This document shows, piece by piece, positions 6,541 through 10,424 of a stretch of DNA of 10,424 nucleotides (position 1 is the stretch's first letter; each line of letters opens with the position of its first letter). Source of the DNA: Lachnospiraceae bacterium (lineage in GTDB: Bacteria > Bacillota_A > Clostridia > Lachnospirales > Lachnospiraceae). Both the position numbers and the translations under genes were made by a program. A model generated the notes under the pieces. It was not told the DNA's origin. It worked only from the letters and a program-made list of their open reading frames with translations, and did not search any database. The DNA lies in NCBI GenBank assembly GCA_017542725.1, contig JAFXWR010000234.1, positions 1 to 10,424 on the forward strand. The letters run 5' to 3'.

Positions 6541-8373
6541 TTATTTAAAAATATTAAGGTGCTGCTTTTTGAGGATATAGAGTGCTGAGCGGATGTGGTC
6601 GGGATTTCTTCTATACTCAAATGCAGTTTCTAACTCTTCATCCGTCAACTGATTATAATTTTTTGCTTTCTCTACCAAATCAGTATATATTATCTTTCGA
6701 TAGTCTGCCTTAAAGATCTCATCAGTAGTTGTAGTGATGTGACCTAATAAAAAGAAGCAAATAGACGCCACGCTTATGATTAAAACCACTACATTGAATT
6801 TTGATATCTTTGGTTCTGCTACTTTAATCTTTCCCTCTGCTATCAATTTTTCTCTTCTCTTAAGATAGCCCTTAGAAAGTTTCAACTCTTTCTTATCCAA
6901 TACATAATAATTCTTATAATGCACAGTTTTGTCAATATATAGTGACAATATAAGTATGATGCCAATTGTGAAAAACATATACTGTATACTATATCGGCTG
7001 GACATACCATATTCATCACGAACAAATGGATATCTTGCCAATAACACTAATACATAATTCGCTGCACCATATACAACAAACATCAAAGGGAAAATATTAT
7101 TGTATGAATTTAAGTCAAAAATATTCATTGTTGAAGAATCTCTTGACAAAATATTTACTACAAGCACAAAAATAGTTATGAATATGATTAACACATAAAT
7201 TGCGCCAATTAATAAAATCATTTTCTCATCTATAGTCTTAAATGCTATAGCATAGTCAAAAGTTTCAACACCTATCACGCTGCTTGCAAGACTCTTTAAC
7301 AAAAATCTTATAGGGAACTTAGGGTCTTTTGCTATAAGTTCTACAAGAGTTATATCTTGAAAGCCTACAGGTATAAGCGCCTCGCCAGTGCTGTTACTCT
7401 TAAAATAGCAAGAAAGGCAAATGACTGATATTATAATAAGTATAAGGAATTTGAAAAATATTTTGAAGGTTGATTCATTATTGACAGTGCTATATTTTTC
7501 GCCTTTGAATTTTCCAAAATTTCTTATTTCTTGATTATTGTACTGTTCTTTAAAACCTTCGTACAAATCTTTGTCTGAGTCAAATGCTTCCATCTCACCT
7601 TTATTATATTTATTTCTAATCGCTATAAATGTAAAAATTTCTATCGTAGAAAAAAATATCACTGTACATAAAAATGATACAGAGTATGAACCTCCAAAGC
7701 AAAGTGAGCCCACTGCAGTGAAAAGATATACGAATAAATGTGCCCTCAAATTCTTCCTTTGAAGTTGGCTCGTGTCTATAAGCGCCACCATATTGGTCAG
7801 ACGATTATTTTCTTTTTTATTTCCATAATACTTAAGGTCGGAACTATCTATATTTTCAAGAGTCATTATAGTCTTTGTTCTTTTACTAATCCTATCAAAT
7901 AAATAAAACACAAGTGCAATTATGCCTATCATGAGAAAGTGTGCATAGCCAGTGCCATTTAAAATCATTTCCCAAGACATAAGTGAAAATGAAATAAAGG
8001 TAACTACTACACTTGTAATCGACTTTATTAGTTTTGACTTAAATGTATTTAATACATATTTTACTGTGACGAAATTGAATAGTACAAGCCCAAAAATTCC
8101 AAGTATCCTGTCGAAATGAACTGAGTACTTAAAGTATGTGACATTTATATATCTCGCAAGGAAGGTAAATGGAATTCGCGATATACCTTCCCAAGACAAA
8201 AGGTATTTTAGGTCAGTCACATCTTCAAGATAGTAATTGATAATTCTTATGTAGTCACTAGCAACCACGTCGAGTGAGGCGCGAAAGATGTAGTAGACTA
8301 AAAAGGCGAAGCCTAAGAGACTTAGTCCTAGTGCTATTAAATTGTTTTTTTTGTTGTTTTCGTTATTTATCAT
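6541..8373 (-). CDS. Large multi-pass membrane protein, possibly a GT-C-type glycosyltransferase or polymer-processing protein
   Basis: I do not recognise a named family for this 610-residue protein. About 10-12 hydrophobic segments are visible, at roughly 12-30, 90-108, 117-136, 143-160, 212-228, 230-252, 304-323, 385-408, 427-446, 462-480 and 525-545. Charged cytoplasmic-looking stretches lie at 160-210 and 254-300. The first helix is followed by a region with Asp/Arg (VVASDYIRIINYY, 37-48), which recalls the acidic first external loop of GT-C enzymes. SSRYSIQY (458-465) before a late helix resembles motifs in uncharacterised polysaccharide-locus membrane proteins. The C-terminal 60 residues are soluble and helical. 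It lies 39 bp upstream of rfbF, which suggests glycan work, but this is inference. The ATG lacks a clear Shine-Dalgarno (AATAAATT precedes it). Confidence 0.75.
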   Translation of the reverse strand: MINNENNKKNNLIALGLSLLGFAFLVYYIFRASLDVVASDYIRIINYYLEDVTDLKYLLSWEGISRIPFTFLARYINVTYFKYSVHFDRILGIFGLVLFNFVTVKYVLNTFKSKLIKSITSVVVTFISFSLMSWEMILNGTGYAHFLMIGIIALVFYLFDRISKRTKTIMTLENIDSSDLKYYGNKKENNRLTNMVALIDTSQLQRKNLRAHLFVYLFTAVGSLCFGGSYSVSFLCTVIFFSTIEIFTFIAIRNKYNKGEMEAFDSDKDLYEGFKEQYNNQEIRNFGKFKGEKYSTVNNESTFKIFFKFLILIIISVICLSCYFKSNSTGEALIPVGFQDITLVELIAKDPKFPIRFLLKSLASSVIGVETFDYAIAFKTIDEKMILLIGAIYVLIIFITIFVLVVNILSRDSSTMNIFDLNSYNNIFPLMFVVYGAANYVLVLLARYPFVRDEYGMSSRYSIQYMFFTIGIILILSLYIDKTVHYKNYYVLDKKELKLSKGYLKRREKLIAEGKIKVAEPKISKFNVVVLIISVASICFFLLGHITTTTDEIFKADYRKIIYTDLVEKAKNYNQLTDEELETAFEYRRNPDHIRSALYILKKQHLNIFK

Positions 8374-8381
8374 AATTTATT

Positions 8382-8406
8382 CGGGCTCGCAGTGCTCGCC
8401 CCTACG
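8382..8406. repeat. GC-rich repeat between the symporter and membrane-protein genes
   Basis: CGGGCTCGCAGTGCTCGCCC plus CTACG lies in the 35-bp gap between the symporter stop (8409) and the next start (8373). Its stem is imperfect: four outer and two inner pairs around a 2x2 internal loop. It is identical over 24 bp to the copy inside rfbG (4760-4783). The base after CCCGA is followed by ATAAATT, not AAGGA. Confidence 0.85.
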
Positions 8407-8408
8407 GG

Positions 8409-9659
8409 TTATTTTTTCTTGGTTTCTAGGGCTGAGACACAGAGGTCGCAAGCTGAGTCGCCTGTGATATTTACTACTGTTCTTCCCATATCAAATATTC
8501 TATCTACACCAAGTACAAGTGCTATACCATCTACTGGAAGTCCTACTGCCTGGAGAACCATAGCGAGCATGACAACTCCAGCTCCTGGCACACCTGCAGT
8601 ACCTATTGAAGCAATAGTTGCTGTCACAATAACTGTCAATATTTGTGACATAGTGAGATTTACTCCATAACAAGTTGCTATAAATATAGTGCAAACTGCT
8701 TGATAAATTGCAGTTCCATCCATATTGATTGTAGCACCAAGTGGCAAAACAAATGATACTATATCTTTTCTACCACCAAGTTTTGTGGTGCATCCTATAT
8801 TTAATGGTAAAGTTCCAACTGATGATGCACTTGAAAATGCCATAACCATAGCTGGTCCAATTCCTCTAAAGAATTTTACCGGATCTACTTTTGCAATTCC
8901 CGCAACCATGATTGAATAAGTTATAAGCATATGTAATGCGTAACCGACATAGGCGATTCCTATTACAAGTGCAAGTGAACCTATAATTTTTGGACCATTT
9001 TCTGCTATGACTGGCGATACAAGACAGATAATTCCTATTGGAGAAAAATGAATTATCATATCCATCACTTCTATAAATACAGCGTTTGCTGATTCAATTA
9101 AGTTTGCAAATGCTTGTGCTTTCTCACCTGCTATTATTATAGCAAAGCCAATAAATAAAGCTATAACTATAACTTGAAGCATAGATGCATTCAATAGTGG
9201 TGCAACTATATTTGTAGGAAACATATCTGCAATAACTTTTACAAAGTTTTGTGCTTCTTTTGCTTGGTACTCTGCTCCTGTAGTGTCAAGAATTACAAAA
9301 CCTTTTTTGAAAATTGTTGCAATTATAGTTCCTATCACAAGAGCTACAAAAGTCGTGCAAAGATAAAACAAAATTGTTTTAATTCCTATAGACCAAACTT
9401 TCTTTATATCACTTAAGCTAATAATTCCTGTGATGATTGATAATAAAACTATAGGCACAACTACAAACTTAAGTAAGTTTAAGAAAATGTCTCCTATAGG
9501 TTTTACATATTCTTTAAGCAGGTTAAGTGCAGAGCCAGCGTTACCAGCAAAAACAGTTGAGTCGAGTATACCGCCTTCGACACTTATTAGTCCTAGGATG
9601 ACTCCGATTAAAAGACCTGCGAAAATTTTTATTGAGAGTGGAATTTTTTTGTTTTTCAT
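8409..9659 (-). CDS. Dicarboxylate/amino-acid:cation symporter (glutamate/aspartate type)
   Basis: This 416-residue integral membrane protein of the DAACS (GltP/GltT/DctA) family takes up acidic substrates with Na+ or H+. The family hallmarks are all present: the serine-rich hairpin tip SSASSVGTLPLN (276-287), NMDGTAIYQ (312-320) in helix 7, the second hairpin region GTAGVPGAG (353-361), and DMGRTVVNITGD (390-401) in helix 8. R393 sits where the archaeal aspartate carrier has the Arg that pairs with the substrate side-chain carboxylate, so glutamate, aspartate or a C4-dicarboxylate is likely rather than a neutral amino acid. The start has AAAGGA seven bases upstream. It has its own promoter and may be co-transcribed with the genes downstream, with which it has no obvious pathway link. 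Confidence 0.93.
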   Translation of the reverse strand: MKNKKIPLSIKIFAGLLIGVILGLISVEGGILDSTVFAGNAGSALNLLKEYVKPIGDIFLNLLKFVVVPIVLLSIITGIISLSDIKKVWSIGIKTILFYLCTTFVALVIGTIIATIFKKGFVILDTTGAEYQAKEAQNFVKVIADMFPTNIVAPLLNASMLQVIVIALFIGFAIIIAGEKAQAFANLIESANAVFIEVMDMIIHFSPIGIICLVSPVIAENGPKIIGSLALVIGIAYVGYALHMLITYSIMVAGIAKVDPVKFFRGIGPAMVMAFSSASSVGTLPLNIGCTTKLGGRKDIVSFVLPLGATINMDGTAIYQAVCTIFIATCYGVNLTMSQILTVIVTATIASIGTAGVPGAGVVMLAMVLQAVGLPVDGIALVLGVDRIFDMGRTVVNITGDSACDLCVSALETKKK

Positions 9660-9670
9660 AATTTTCCTTT

Positions 9671-9691
9671 CGGGTTTGCGTTTGCCCCTAC
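9671..9691. repeat. Shortened GC-rich repeat in the symporter leader
   Basis: CGGGTTTGCGTTTGCCCCTA plus C is a shorter and diverged unit. On the minus strand it begins three bases after the TATAATAT of the promoter and ends in CCCGA followed by AAGGA, so the whole leader from start site to ribosome-binding site is repeat sequence. Confidence 0.75.
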
Positions 9692-9694
9692 AAT

Positions 9695-9723
9695 ATTATA
9701 CACAATATTTGGAATTACTGCAA
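9695..9723 (-). promoter_or_regulatory. Probable promoter of the symporter gene
   Basis: On the minus strand TATAAT (9700-9695) lies 17 bp from TTGCAG (9723-9718), a weak -35. It is placed just after the terminator of the upstream gene. The expected start near 9688 gives a leader of about 29 nt. Confidence 0.6.
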
Positions 9724-9750
9724 TAAAAAGGGGCGACAAGATGTCGCCCC
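9724..9750 (-). terminator. Rho-independent terminator made from a GC-rich repeat copy
   Basis: GGGGCGACA (9730-9738), a 3-nt loop and TGTCGCCCC (9742-9750) form a perfect 9-bp GC-rich stem. On the minus strand it is followed by TTTTT, ending the gene whose stop codon is at 9760. With its CCTTACA edge the stem clearly belongs to the same repeat family as 6513-6539 and 929-954, but it has perfect pairing. On the plus strand no U-run follows. Confidence 0.88.
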
Positions 9751-9759
9751 CTTACATAA

Positions 9760-10424
9760 TTATTGAACTGTTGCTTGTTGCTGCTGTTGTTGTAACTGTT
9801 GTAATTGCTGTTGCTGTAAATATTGAATTCTCACTGCCTGTATATACTGTAAGAAGTTTATAGTGTTTATGAGTGGTGTAGCTTCTTCAAGTGATCCACC
9901 CATAGTTCCTGTAAGTGCTGATACATTGGTTGCAAGACCTATTCTTGCTCCATTTGCATCTACAATATATCCATCTGGAGTTGTGCCATTTACTACCAAT
10001 CTTCCATCATTACCGAAGTAGTAGTAAATACCATCTATCATTATCCAACCAGACAACATTGCACCAAATGTGCTACTTGTTGGGTCTTCATTTAAGTAGT
10101 ATACGCCAGTTTGTTCTACTTGCCAGCCCTTCAACATCTTGCCTGCCGCATCAAACTTGTACCAAGCACTGCTTCCTACTGAATTTGATACTAGGTAGTA
10201 ACCATTTGCTGCTGTTCTATTTCCTGATGTAACAATTGCAAAGTTACCTGTTAATTCGAATGACCAAGAATCATCAAGTGGGTTATAGAACCAGCTACCT
10301 TGTGCTGGACTTCCACTTGCGTTGAGTGCGTTTGCGATTGCGGAATTGTCTTTAGCGATTGTGCTGCCGCCACCTGAAAGTGGGTTGATGCCACCGCCAG
10401 CACCTCCGCCGCCGCCACCGCCGC
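9760..10424 (-). CDS. Cell-wall-binding repeat protein with polyglutamine tail, C-terminal part
   Basis: The reading frame is open from the right edge to the stop at 9760, so about 220 residues of the C-terminal end are visible and the start lies outside. An internal Met at 10137 is not the real start because the frame continues upstream with repeat-like sequence. Visible residues 1-18 or so are a glycine-rich linker, followed by a Ser/Ala/Asn-rich stretch. Cell-wall-binding aromatic repeats follow (NGYYLVSNSVGSSAWYKFD, GWQVEQTGVYYLN, GWIMIDGIYYYFGNDG). The last 21 residues are glutamine-rich, QYLQQQQLQQLQQQQQQ then ATVQ, which is unusual after a wall-binding module. Like the protein at the left edge it probably sits on the cell surface through wall polymers. 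The function of the missing N-terminal part is unknown. Confidence 0.87.
   Translation of the reverse strand, partial: GGGGGGGAGGGINPLSGGGSTIAKDNSAIANALNASGSPAQGSWFYNPLDDSWSFELTGNFAIVTSGNRTAANGYYLVSNSVGSSAWYKFDAAGKMLKGWQVEQTGVYYLNEDPTSSTFGAMLSGWIMIDGIYYYFGNDGRLVVNGTTPDGYIVDANGARIGLATNVSALTGTMGGSLEEATPLINTINFLQYIQAVRIQYLQQQQLQQLQQQQQQATVQ
9775..9819 (-). repeat. CAA/CAG trinucleotide tract coding for a Gln/Leu tail
   Basis: Fifteen consecutive codons are CAA or CAG (12) or TTA (3) near the 3' end of the wall-binding protein gene. Mixed CAA/CAG use lowers slippage, but length variation between strains would be in frame. The pattern L-Q4-L-Q2-L-Q6 could give an amphipathic or self-associating helix. 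Confidence 0.8.

Noticed and set aside
10380..10424. GCC/ACC-rich right edge considered as another GC-rich palindromic repeat
   Set aside because: It is simply glycine codons of a linker in the wall-binding protein and lacks the GTAGGGGCGA/GCCC edges.

Overview
The window reads as low-GC Gram-positive (Firmicutes/Clostridia-type) chromosome. Coding is AT-rich, promoters are strong TTGACA/TATAAT sigma-A types, and the surface proteins carry Gram-positive cell-wall-binding (choline-binding-type) repeats. A Lachnospiraceae-like anaerobe is a plausible guess from the gene mix, but the sequence here does not fix the genus.

Layout from left to right. Positions 1-890 (minus) hold the N-terminal part of a secreted protein with cell-wall-binding repeats. 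Positions 986-2779 (minus) encode a three-part fusion: winged helix-turn-helix, then a LicC-like nucleotidyltransferase, then a LicA-like choline kinase. It is divergently transcribed from a BCCT-family transporter (3005-4519, plus). The two genes share a 225-bp control region with back-to-back sigma-A promoters and two matching inverted-repeat operators. A bidirectional hairpin terminator (4545-4574) separates the transporter from a minus-strand gene cluster. In transcription order that cluster is a dicarboxylate/glutamate symporter (9659-8409), a large multi-pass membrane protein of unknown function (8373-6541), glucose-1-phosphate cytidylyltransferase RfbF (6501-5731) and CDP-glucose 4,6-dehydratase RfbG (5730-4582). 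A further cell-wall-binding repeat protein with a polyglutamine tail enters from the right edge (10424-9760) and ends at its own terminator.

The genes suggest surface-glycan work. The BCCT carrier would bring in choline and the fusion protein would make phosphocholine and then CDP-choline. The repeat proteins at both ends would bind choline displayed on the wall. RfbF/RfbG make CDP-4-keto-6-deoxyglucose, a precursor of dideoxy or branched sugars. No LicD-type phosphocholine transferase and no later CDP-sugar enzyme is present, so both pathways are incomplete here.

A short GC-rich imperfect palindrome (GTAGGGGCGA...GCCC) is scattered through the window in at least nine places. It forms most of the 5' leader of several genes, ends next to their Shine-Dalgarno sequences, and serves as one terminator. 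It also lies inside the rfbG coding sequence at two sites, in two different reading frames, and supplies that gene's stop codon in the third. This repeat family and the apparently self-regulating choline module are the two most notable observations.
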